This document shows positions 1-5,068 of a stretch of 9,320 nucleotides of DNA, one piece after another. Numbering within the stretch: the first letter of the stretch is position 1; the number at the start of each line of letters is the position of its first letter. The stretch covers positions 1 through 9,320 of the forward strand of contig CADBRE010000138.1 of assembly GCA_902797005.1 (NCBI GenBank), given 5' to 3'. The notes under the pieces were generated by a model, which was not told the DNA's origin, ran no database searches, and saw only the letters and a program-made list of their open reading frames with translations. The position numbers were made by a program, and so were the translations under genes. Origin of the DNA: an uncultured Erysipelotrichaceae bacterium (GTDB lineage Bacteria; Bacillota_I; Bacilli_A; RF39; UBA660).

Positions 1-217
1 CTTTACTTTTTGGATAAGCGTTTCTTTTATCGGTTCTATATAAAATATAATCTGTACTAGTATTATAAAAATCAGCAAGTTTATTTAATGTTTCAATAGG
101 TATATTAATTAATTCTTTTTCGTATCTACTATAACTAGATTGATCAACATTAAGTAAATTAGCAATATCTATTTGATATAAGTCCTTTTCTTCTCTTAAA
201 TCCTTTAATCTATTCAT
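1..217 (-). CDS. XRE/HTH_3-family transcriptional regulator, C-terminus cut by window edge
   Basis: Reading the minus strand from the ATG at 217 gives 72 open codons that run off the window at position 1. The protein starts MNRLKDLREEKDLYQ. Residues about 13-40 form a classic lambda-repressor/Xre helix-turn-helix: QIDIANLL as the first helix, then NVDQSSYSRYEKE as the turn and recognition helix. It continues with the LNKLADFY and TDYILYRTD segments typical of small HTH_3 proteins. An AAGGAT Shine-Dalgarno lies about 5 bases before the ATG. It is divergent from the exported-protein gene at 336, and the gap carries two matching dyads. By inference it is a dimeric repressor of that gene and perhaps of itself. 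Whether a C-terminal sensor domain follows cannot be seen here. Confidence 0.9.
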   Translation of the reverse strand, partial: MNRLKDLREEKDLYQIDIANLLNVDQSSYSRYEKELINIPIETLNKLADFYNTSTDYILYRTDKRNAYPKSK

Positions 218-247
218 ACTTAATCCTTTCGTAAATTAAGATAACAT

Positions 248-276
248 ATAATAATTTATATTTGACATATATGCAA
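248..276 (-). promoter_or_regulatory. Possible promoter of the XRE regulator
   Basis: On the minus strand TTGCAT (276-271) and TATTAT (253-248) are separated by 17 bases, upstream of the regulator start at 217. The -10 is one base from consensus, while the -35 matches only its first three bases. Its -35 overlaps the left dyad (270-286), so a repressor bound there could also control its own gene. The call is weak because AT-rich DNA gives many such matches. Confidence 0.35.
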
Positions 277-290
277 AATTTGCATATAAT
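262..290 (+). promoter_or_regulatory. Consensus sigma-A promoter of the exported-protein gene
   Basis: TTGACA (262-267) and TATAAT (285-290) are both perfect consensus hexamers with the ideal 17-base spacer. Transcription should start near 296-298, giving a leader of about 40 bases before the ATG at 336. A promoter this strong normally needs repression, which fits the dyad sitting inside its spacer. Confidence 0.9.
270..286. promoter_or_regulatory. Operator-like dyad 1 (TATGCA-N5-TGCATA)
   Basis: TATGCAAAATTTGCATA is an inverted repeat; with its flanking bases it is a 9+1+9 perfect palindrome (269-287). It fills the spacer between the -35 and -10 hexamers and covers the first bases of the -10. 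A protein bound here would block RNA polymerase. The half-sites and spacing are the same as in dyad 2, so the same dimeric protein, most likely the divergent XRE regulator, should bind both. Confidence 0.8.
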
Positions 291-303
291 TATAGTTAGA
301 AGA

Positions 304-320
304 TATGCAAAATATGCATA
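304..320. promoter_or_regulatory. Operator-like dyad 2 (TATGCA-N5-TGCATA)
   Basis: TATGCAAAATATGCATA repeats the half-sites and 5-base spacer of dyad 1. Its centre is 34 bases downstream of dyad 1, about three helical turns, so two dimers could sit on the same face of the DNA and cooperate. It lies just after the predicted start site and ends a few bases before the Shine-Dalgarno AAGGAGTG (324-331). Confidence 0.8.
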
Positions 321-335
321 CAAAAGGAGTGAATT

Positions 336-2051
336 ATGAAAAAGAATATTTTGATTTTTATAGTAGGAACAATACTATTGATACTGGGAGTATCATTTGC
401 TTACTACACCATTCAAATAGTGGGAACAGGATCAAATATGGTAATGGAAACAGCATATTTAAGACTAGTGCTTACTGATAATGCTTCAATAGTTGAAGAT
501 TCAATTATACCTGGATGGAGTACATCTAAAGAGTTTACTGTAGAAAACAAAGCTAATGCTGATACGACGTATGACTTACTTATTGAGAACTTTCAAAACA
601 CATTTGTAACAAATGGGTTCTTACAATTCAAAATTGAAAGCGAAGATGGATACAATACAGTAAGTGATGATAATAACTTTATTAATGTACCAAAATCACA
701 AACAGCAAAGAAATTAGTACTTGCTCATAACATATCACTAGCTAAAGATGCAACACACGAATACACAATATCATTTAGATATAAAGATTCAGAAGAAAAT
801 CAAGCAGCAGATATGCAGAAAGTATTATCAGGTAATATAGGAATACAAAATGGAACAGAAAGTACTGATTTAGTTATAACTGATTTGGATTCAAATACAC
901 TAAAATATCATGTACTAAGTGATAATGGAGTATACAACACAGAATGGGCTGAAGAGAGGACTGACTTTAATACAGCATATTTTAGCAGTACAAATACTTT
1001 CTTTAGAACCAACAATGCCGAGCTAGGAGAAACAGTATTCTATTATGCAGGAGATGCAAGAAACAACTGGGTAATATTTGGCCAATCTTCTAATGGCAAT
1101 GACTTGTACTGGAGAATAATAAGAACAAACGAAGAATCAACAGGAGGAGGAATAAGATTACTTTATGCGGGAAATTCGCTTCTAACAGATGAAAATGGAA
1201 ATAAAATAATTGCTGTAACTCAAAATGCTTATATAGGTAGTTCTAATTGGAATAATTCCGTGGGTACATTAAACTATGTAGGATATACAAGAGGAACCAA
1301 TGATTATAATGCTGCTGAAACTACTATTTCTGATATAAGAGGAAATACATATGATAGTAATATAAAAACTGTTGTTGATAATTGGTATGAAAAGACATTT
1401 TTAAATACTGTATATGAAAATAAAATTGATACAAAAGCAGTGTATTGTAGCGATAGAAGCAGTACTAGCTCTTCAAGTATTAGTTTTAGCGCTAATGACA
1501 GATTATCACAAAATATTTCATCTCCATCATATGCTTGTGGAGCAAATAAACTTTTTGGTAAAGAGAATGCAGTTTGGTATTATTATGAAGGTAATTCTTT
1601 TGAAGATAGATATACCGCATCTAAATATAAAATAAATGAAAGTGATGAAAAATATTTTGGAAATGGATATCTAGATTATCCAATAGCTTTAATGACGGCC
1701 GATGAAGTTGCCTTTGCCGGTGCTTTCAGCTCAGGCAGTAGTTCCATTCCCAATGGCTCTGCTTGGTATTATAGAAATTCTAGTGTTTCAGGTACTACTT
1801 ATGAAAGATCTGCTATAGATAAAACCCAAAACTATTGGTATACTATGACTCCGTTTAGTTCAACAGGTCTATATATTGTTGCTGGTTATTATAACGCTAA
1901 TGAGTATGGCAATTTAGGCTGTATGCATTATTATTGTACTTTAACAAGAACAAATCTAGTAAGGCCTGCTCTTTCACTAAAAGCTGATACTAAATGGCTT
2001 ATCGGTGATGGAACACCTTTAAATCCTTATCAAATAAAAATAGAAAATTAG
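336..2051 (+). CDS. Exported surface protein: TasA/camelysin-like N-terminal region plus DUF6273-like C-terminal domain
   Basis: 571 residues. The start is set by AAGGAGTG just upstream. Residues 1-22 are a signal peptide (MKKN, then a hydrophobic run) with a plausible cut after SFA22. The AYYT at the junction and the following beta-rich stretch (to about 170) recall TasA/camelysin-type exported proteins. From about 235 the protein resembles a domain common in secreted proteins of gut Firmicutes: W245, YWRIIRT around 259, SNWNNS, DNWYEKT, TADEVAFAG (454-461), YWYTMTPF around 501, VRPALSL around 543 and the ending GDGTPLNPYQ. I match this to DUF6273 from memory. There is no LPXTG or C-terminal membrane helix, so it is secreted or held otherwise. 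Four cysteines in the second half could form disulfides. It is a single-gene unit controlled by the divergent XRE gene. Role unknown; adhesion or matrix is a guess. Confidence 0.7.
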   Translation: MKKNILIFIVGTILLILGVSFAYYTIQIVGTGSNMVMETAYLRLVLTDNASIVEDSIIPGWSTSKEFTVENKANADTTYDLLIENFQNTFVTNGFLQFKIESEDGYNTVSDDNNFINVPKSQTAKKLVLAHNISLAKDATHEYTISFRYKDSEENQAADMQKVLSGNIGIQNGTESTDLVITDLDSNTLKYHVLSDNGVYNTEWAEERTDFNTAYFSSTNTFFRTNNAELGETVFYYAGDARNNWVIFGQSSNGNDLYWRIIRTNEESTGGGIRLLYAGNSLLTDENGNKIIAVTQNAYIGSSNWNNSVGTLNYVGYTRGTNDYNAAETTISDIRGNTYDSNIKTVVDNWYEKTFLNTVYENKIDTKAVYCSDRSSTSSSSISFSANDRLSQNISSPSYACGANKLFGKENAVWYYYEGNSFEDRYTASKYKINESDEKYFGNGYLDYPIALMTADEVAFAGAFSSGSSSIPNGSAWYYRNSSVSGTTYERSAIDKTQNYWYTMTPFSSTGLYIVAGYYNANEYGNLGCMHYYCTLTRTNLVRPALSLKADTKWLIGDGTPLNPYQIKIEN

Positions 2052-2063
2052 TAAAATAATGTA

Positions 2064-2097
2064 AAGAAGAGTAAATAATAATGCATTTACTCTTTTT
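2064..2097 (+). terminator. Rho-independent terminator after the exported-protein gene
   Basis: AAGAGTAAAT (2067-2076) and ATTTACTCTT (2085-2094) form a perfect 10-bp stem with an 8-base loop, extended outward by a wobble and A-T pairs. The 3' arm runs into TTTTT (2093-2097). It starts 13 bases after the stop codon, so it ends the single-gene transcript and insulates the next promoter at 2101. Confidence 0.8.
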
Positions 2098-2100
2098 GAG

Positions 2101-2109
2101 TGATATAAT
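2101..2109 (+). promoter_or_regulatory. Extended -10 promoter for leader peptide/CPBP operon
   Basis: TGATATAAT combines the TGn extension with a perfect TATAAT (2104-2109). No convincing -35 is present, because the expected place is taken by the preceding terminator hairpin. Transcription would start near 2116, giving a short leader of about 27 bases before the small ORF at 2143. Confidence 0.65.
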
Positions 2110-2142
2110 GTGATTGTAGAAGTATAGAAGGGAGGGAAGAAA

Positions 2143-2178
2143 ATGAGTTGGTTCAGAAGAATTTTCTGGTGGATTTAA
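2143..2178 (+). CDS. Tiny Trp-rich ORF MSWFRRIFWWI (putative leader peptide)
   Basis: Eleven codons, ATG to TAA, with Trp at positions 3, 9 and 10; the last two are tandem TGG codons. A near-ideal Shine-Dalgarno, GGAGG (2131-2135), sits 7 bases before the ATG, better than those of most long genes here. A hairpin with a T-run begins 8 bases after the stop and the CPBP gene follows. Known leader peptides such as TrpL have the same plan: short, strong initiation, tandem regulatory codons, terminator next. The likely role is therefore in cis, with ribosome progress over the Trp codons deciding read-through into the CPBP gene. A second reading is that the cationic, aromatic peptide itself acts, as a membrane-active peptide or WW-type pheromone. 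Translation is well supported; function is inference. Confidence 0.7.
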   Translation: MSWFRRIFWWI

Positions 2179-2185
2179 TCTAATC

Positions 2186-2213
2186 TAACCAAAATGGGGG
2201 TTTTGGTTATTTT
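2186..2213 (+). terminator. Terminator/attenuator hairpin before the CPBP gene
   Basis: TAACCAAAA (2186-2194) pairs perfectly with TTTTGGTTA (2201-2209) over 9 bp, with loop TGGGGG, followed by TTTT (2210-2213). The T-run is short, so termination may be partial, as suits an attenuator. The 5' arm can alternatively pair with TTGGTT at 2148-2153, inside the Trp-rich ORF: TTGGTT with AACCAA (2187-2192), 6 bp. That alternative fold would prevent the hairpin. A ribosome on the small ORF would therefore affect which fold forms. Confidence 0.65.
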
Positions 2214-2232
2214 ATATAAAGGAATGATGTAA

Positions 2233-2901
2233 ATGAATGATAAAATGAATAAGTTAATTAGAGGAATATTAGTATTTTTACTATATATTTTAGTTCCTTA
2301 TGTGCTTGATATGTTCTTGCCAGGATTAACTAAAAGTAATTCTATGGAGCTTTTATATAGATTCATGTTTATGTTTTTACTTCTATTATTCTATGGATTT
2401 ATATATAGAGATGATCTAGCTAAAGACTTTAAAGACTTAAAGAAAAACTTTAAGAAAATTGCTTTTAAAGGATTTATATACTTTATAGTTATGATTGCTG
2501 CAATGGCAGTATCAAATGGAATAATACTATTTTTATTTTCTAAGTTTGAACCTGCATCTTCTAATATCATTAGTTCATTAATGGAAACTAATACATTACT
2601 TATGGTGTTCTATGTATTTGTAATAAGTTTATTTACTGAACAAATAGTATTTAGAAAAGTATTTAAGGACATACTTGATAATAAATATTTCTTTATAATA
2701 TTTTCATCTTTAATATATGGTTTATTCCAAATTGGGTATAATGTTAGTAGTACTGCTGAACTTATTTCAATAGTTCCATATTTTTGCGTAGGTGTTATAC
2801 TTTCAAGCAGTTATGAGAAAACTAACAATATGTTTACCCCTTGTTTAGTATATTTATTTTATGATTTGTTTATATTATTAGGTGTAATATCAGGTTTATA
2901 G
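2233..2901 (+). CDS. CPBP (Abi/CAAX-protease-like) membrane protein with degenerate active site
   Basis: 222 residues, very hydrophobic, with about six to seven membrane segments. AAAGGAA (2218-2224) 8 bases upstream supports this ATG; M5 is a possible alternative. The CPBP core is recognised by FTEQIVFRKVF (E136, Q137, R141) where the family has EExxxR. SSLIYGLFQ follows, where the family has FGxxH (Q166 replaces His). TPCLVYLFYD comes last, where the family has HxxxN (Y207 and D211). The second Glu of motif 1, both His and the Asn are thus all replaced. Known CPBP members are intramembrane proteases or bacteriocin-immunity and pheromone-maturation factors. This one may have lost proteolysis and act by binding. 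It is preceded by the Trp-rich ORF and hairpin, and followed after 9 bases by its operon partner. The family call is fairly sure; activity is unknown. Confidence 0.75.
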   Translation: MNDKMNKLIRGILVFLLYILVPYVLDMFLPGLTKSNSMELLYRFMFMFLLLLFYGFIYRDDLAKDFKDLKKNFKKIAFKGFIYFIVMIAAMAVSNGIILFLFSKFEPASSNIISSLMETNTLLMVFYVFVISLFTEQIVFRKVFKDILDNKYFFIIFSSLIYGLFQIGYNVSSTAELISIVPYFCVGVILSSSYEKTNNMFTPCLVYLFYDLFILLGVISGL

Positions 2902-2910
2902 GAGGATTAT

Positions 2911-3579
2911 ATGAAGAAAAACTATAGCATTATAATTATTTCTTTACTTGTAGTTATGGTAATATGTCTTCTATATTTACTCTTAAAAAAGAAACCAGAA
3001 AGTTTAACTCCTAAAAATATAATTGCCACGAATGAAGTGGTTAGCATTACTAAAACAGAGTTATCTGATAGTGTTGTATATGAAGTTATTGATAATCAAA
3101 AAGGATTAACATATAGCTGGACATTTGAAAAGAATGAAGCTATAAATAAATCTTTAAAAGAAAACATGGAGATAGATGTAAATCTTAACTTAAATGTACT
3201 CACAAGTCTTAAAAATAGTGAACTAGATAGTAAAGTAACTAATGAAGATAAATTAATAGTAAGTTTTGAACATCATGGAAAGTTACCATCTAAAGCTAAG
3301 ATAAGTTTAAATGTTAATGGCAAATATAAAAATGGAGAGAAGTTATATTTATATTACTATAATGAAGAAGAAGGCCAAATTGAGTTTATAGAAAAAGATT
3401 TAACTGTTAAAAATGGTAAAGTAGAGTTTGAAATTGATCACTGCTCAAATTATTTGCTTACTGGATCAATAGTCCAGGATGCAGTTAATAATCCAAAGAA
3501 CATTAACTTAATTATAATAATAATGGTTGTTGTAATTATTGTATTAATAGGTGCGACTTTATTCCAAAACAAGAAGTAG
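2911..3579 (+). CDS. Doubly membrane-anchored extracytoplasmic protein of unknown function
   Basis: 222 residues. A helix at about 5-25 is followed by KKK, and a second helix at about 199-218 is followed by NKK. The roughly 170 residues between should lie outside the cell, though the matching positive ends leave the topology open. The central part looks like a beta-sandwich: TYSWTFEK near 66, then GKLPSKAKISLNV, a LYLYYYNEEEG strand, and VEFEIDHCSNYLLTG near 175. This pattern recurs at the end of many Firmicute surface proteins, but I know no assigned function. AGGAGGA (2900-2906) overlaps the stop codon of the CPBP gene, so the two genes are translated from one message and may work together at the membrane. 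The stop codon lies inside the terminator stem. Confidence 0.6.
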   Translation: MKKNYSIIIISLLVVMVICLLYLLLKKKPESLTPKNIIATNEVVSITKTELSDSVVYEVIDNQKGLTYSWTFEKNEAINKSLKENMEIDVNLNLNVLTSLKNSELDSKVTNEDKLIVSFEHHGKLPSKAKISLNVNGKYKNGEKLYLYYYNEEEGQIEFIEKDLTVKNGKVEFEIDHCSNYLLTGSIVQDAVNNPKNINLIIIIMVVVIIVLIGATLFQNKK

Positions 3580-3599
3580 ACTAATGTCTATTTTTTTTT
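3577..3599 (+). terminator. Compact terminator overlapping the stop codon
   Basis: TAGAC (3577-3581) and GTCTA (3586-3590) form a 5-bp stem with loop TAAT, followed by nine T (3591-3599). The stem begins with the TAG stop codon itself. It is short but has the best T-run in the window, and A-T pairs with the T-run could lengthen it. Confidence 0.6.
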
Positions 3600-3621
3600 G
3601 ATAACAAAAAATGATAAAAAT

Positions 3622-3644
3622 ATGCTAATTACTAGCATTTTTAT
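3622..3644 (+). terminator. Second hairpin with T-rich tail
   Basis: ATGCTA (3622-3627) and TAGCAT (3633-3638) pair across a 5-base loop, followed by a T-rich tail (TTTTATTTT). It probably backs up the terminator at 3577-3599. Between it and the signal peptidase start I see only a TAAAAT (3656-3661) without a clear -35, so the promoter of the next operon is uncertain. Confidence 0.5.
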
Positions 3645-3686
3645 TTTCTTTAGAGTAAAATAGAAAATGAAAAGAGATGGTAGGTA

Positions 3687-4172
3687 ATGAAAAAGTTTAT
3701 AAAAGAATTAATTCCATATATAATTATAGTAGTAGTAGTAGTTTTAATAAGAACATTTTTAGTAACTCCAGGATTAGTTAATGGCGCATCTATGGAAAAT
3801 ACTTTATTTAATAAAGACTTAGTTTTAGTTAATAAAATAGGTTTAAAAAAAGGTATAAATAGATATGATATAGTAGTAATAAATTATAACAAAGACACTT
3901 TAATAAAAAGAGTCATAGGCCTTCCAGGGGAGAAAGTAAGCTACATTAATGATGAACTATATATAAATGATGAGAAAGTAGAAACATCTATTGATTTTGA
4001 ATACACATCTGACTTTGAAATGACTGCTGGAGAAAATGAATGTATAGTTTTAGGAGATAATAGAAATGTATCTAAAGATTCTAGAAGTATCGGCCCAGTT
4101 AATAAAAAAGACATTAAAGGTAAAGTAGATATTGTTTTATTTCCTTTCAAAAGGTTTGGGTTCATTAAATGA
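3687..4172 (+). CDS. lepB: Type I signal peptidase
   Basis: 161 residues, at the short end for Gram-positive S26A enzymes. It cuts signal peptides from proteins leaving through Sec, working on the outer face of the membrane. One N-terminal helix (about 8-22) anchors it. The catalytic Ser is S35 in GASMENTL and the general-base Lys is K74 in IKRVIGLPGE. The box E motif is GDNR (123-126) followed by SKDSR (129-133). A Ser/Lys pair makes it the ordinary bacterial type, not the SipW/ER-like Ser/His type. The Shine-Dalgarno is weak (GGTAGG-like). The stop overlaps the next start as ATGA. It may process the exported protein at 336, though nothing here shows that directly. Confidence 0.96.
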   Translation: MKKFIKELIPYIIIVVVVVLIRTFLVTPGLVNGASMENTLFNKDLVLVNKIGLKKGINRYDIVVINYNKDTLIKRVIGLPGEKVSYINDELYINDEKVETSIDFEYTSDFEMTAGENECIVLGDNRNVSKDSRSIGPVNKKDIKGKVDIVLFPFKRFGFIK

Positions 4173-4696
4173 GTAAAGAAGAATTGAGAGCAAGATATAT
4201 TGCTATTAGAAAAGAAATAGACGATAAATATAGTCGTTCAGAAGAAATATGTAAAGAAATAGTAAGTTTAGAAGAGTTTTCTAAAGCTAATACTATAGCT
4301 TTATACATAAGCTTAAAGGATGAAGTAAGCACAGACTATTTAATAAGAGAATCTCTTTTAAGAGGCAAGATGGTTGCTTTTCCAAGAGTTCATGGGGAGC
4401 AGCTAAGATTTTATAAATACAATTTATCTGACAAATTAGAAAAAAGCAGATTTGGGGTTTATGAACCGTTAGAAAGTAGCATATACATAGATAAAAATAG
4501 AATTGATTTGATAATCGTGCCAGGAATCTGCTTTGATAAAAGTGGTAATAGACTTGGCTTTGGTAAAGGTTACTATGATAGATATCTAAAAAATATGCGT
4601 GGCTTATCTATAGGTATTTGCTTTAAAGAACAAATAGTAGATTTAGTTGAAACAGATGAAAATGATGTAAGAATAAAAAGACTTATATATAAATAA
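4169..4696 (+). CDS. 5-formyltetrahydrofolate cyclo-ligase
   Basis: 175 residues, close to the usual length of the family. The enzyme uses ATP to convert 5-formyl-THF to 5,10-methenyl-THF in the cytoplasm, returning a stored folate to one-carbon metabolism. The N-terminal LRARYIAIRKEI helix, the AFPRV strand near 72 and the diagnostic block IIVPGICFD then GNRLGFGKGYYDRYL (about 115-140) are all present; the last holds the phosphate and folate binding loop. The ATG overlaps the signal peptidase stop (ATGA, 4169-4172) and only a weak SD-like AAAGG lies upstream, so translation is probably coupled. The pairing with signal peptidase looks like operon convenience rather than shared function. Confidence 0.95.
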   Translation: MSKEELRARYIAIRKEIDDKYSRSEEICKEIVSLEEFSKANTIALYISLKDEVSTDYLIRESLLRGKMVAFPRVHGEQLRFYKYNLSDKLEKSRFGVYEPLESSIYIDKNRIDLIIVPGICFDKSGNRLGFGKGYYDRYLKNMRGLSIGICFKEQIVDLVETDENDVRIKRLIYK

Positions 4697-4701
4697 TAAT
4701 T

Positions 4702-4729
4702 AATTATGAATATACATTCATAGTTTTTT
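4702..4729 (+). terminator. Rho-independent terminator after the cyclo-ligase gene
   Basis: TATGAAT (4705-4711) and ATTCATA (4716-4722) form a perfect 7-bp stem with loop ATAC. It is extended by a T-G wobble and A-T pairs, and followed by GTTTTTT (4723-4729). It starts a few bases after the stop codon at 4694-4696. Confidence 0.8.
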
Positions 4730-4742
4730 CTTCTTAAATCCT

Positions 4743-4770
4743 TTTAAATTATTAAAAAATATTGTATACT
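4743..4770 (+). promoter_or_regulatory. Probable promoter of the comN-secDF-rel operon
   Basis: TATACT (4765-4770) is one base from the consensus -10. TTTAAA (4743-4748) matches four of six -35 bases at a 16-base spacing. It sits between the preceding terminator and the comN ribosome site, and it is the only candidate in the gap. The start site would be near 4777, giving a very short leader that begins almost at the Shine-Dalgarno. Confidence 0.5.
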
Positions 4771-4786
4771 TGAATGGGTGGAAATA

Positions 4787-5068
4787 ATGAATGAATTTAA
4801 ATCAATAGAGGAATTATATAATAGAATTAAACCTGCTTTATATTCTAAAGTACAAGAGTTTAAAAGAAATCATATATCTTATATAAAAGAAGAGGATATA
4901 TGGAACTATTTAAGCACAACAAGCTGGAAAAGAGCTGAAAGTCTAAGTTTAGCAGAAATGGTTCATGAAATCATGTCATTAAAACTTAGTGATATGCAGA
5001 CATATGTGCATGATATATTAGTAAAAGAAGATAGAGAAATTACAAGAAATGGAGAGACATTATTATGA
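4787..5068 (+). CDS. comN: ComN-family post-transcriptional regulator
   Basis: 93 residues from the ATG at 4787. A GTG at 4778 would add three residues, but it lies within GGGTGG (4776-4781), which is the better Shine-Dalgarno for 4787. The protein is helical and charged. It carries the pattern I know from ComN/YrzD: LYSKVQEFKRN, then a YIKEEDIWNYL segment, a Trp-Lys pair (SWKR), and EMVHEIMSLKLSDMQTYV. In Bacillus subtilis ComN acts after transcription on competence (comE) messages, and its gene also lies directly upstream of secDF; both the sequence pattern and the position agree here. The last codons overlap the secDF start as ATGA (5065-5068). The competence role may not carry over to this organism. 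Confidence 0.8.
   Translation: MNEFKSIEELYNRIKPALYSKVQEFKRNHISYIKEEDIWNYLSTTSWKRAESLSLAEMVHEIMSLKLSDMQTYVHDILVKEDREITRNGETLL

Noticed and set aside
1414..1635. Overlapping 73-codon frame inside the exported-protein gene
   Set aside because: It is out of frame within a protein whose own frame shows conserved motifs throughout, and it has no Shine-Dalgarno or recognisable domain.
1700..2000. C-terminal region of the exported protein as a diversity-generating retroelement target
   Set aside because: The domain type can be a retroelement target, but no reverse transcriptase, template repeat or near-duplicate of this segment is present in the window.
3687..4172. Signal peptidase as a dedicated SipW-type enzyme for the TasA-like protein
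   Set aside because: SipW-type enzymes use Ser/His; this one has the Ser35/Lys74 pair of ordinary bacterial signal peptidases, and it lies in a separate operon.
4778..4786. GTG start for ComN adding three residues
   Set aside because: The GTG is part of the GGGTGG ribosome site, which is placed correctly for the ATG at 4787; nothing SD-like precedes the GTG.
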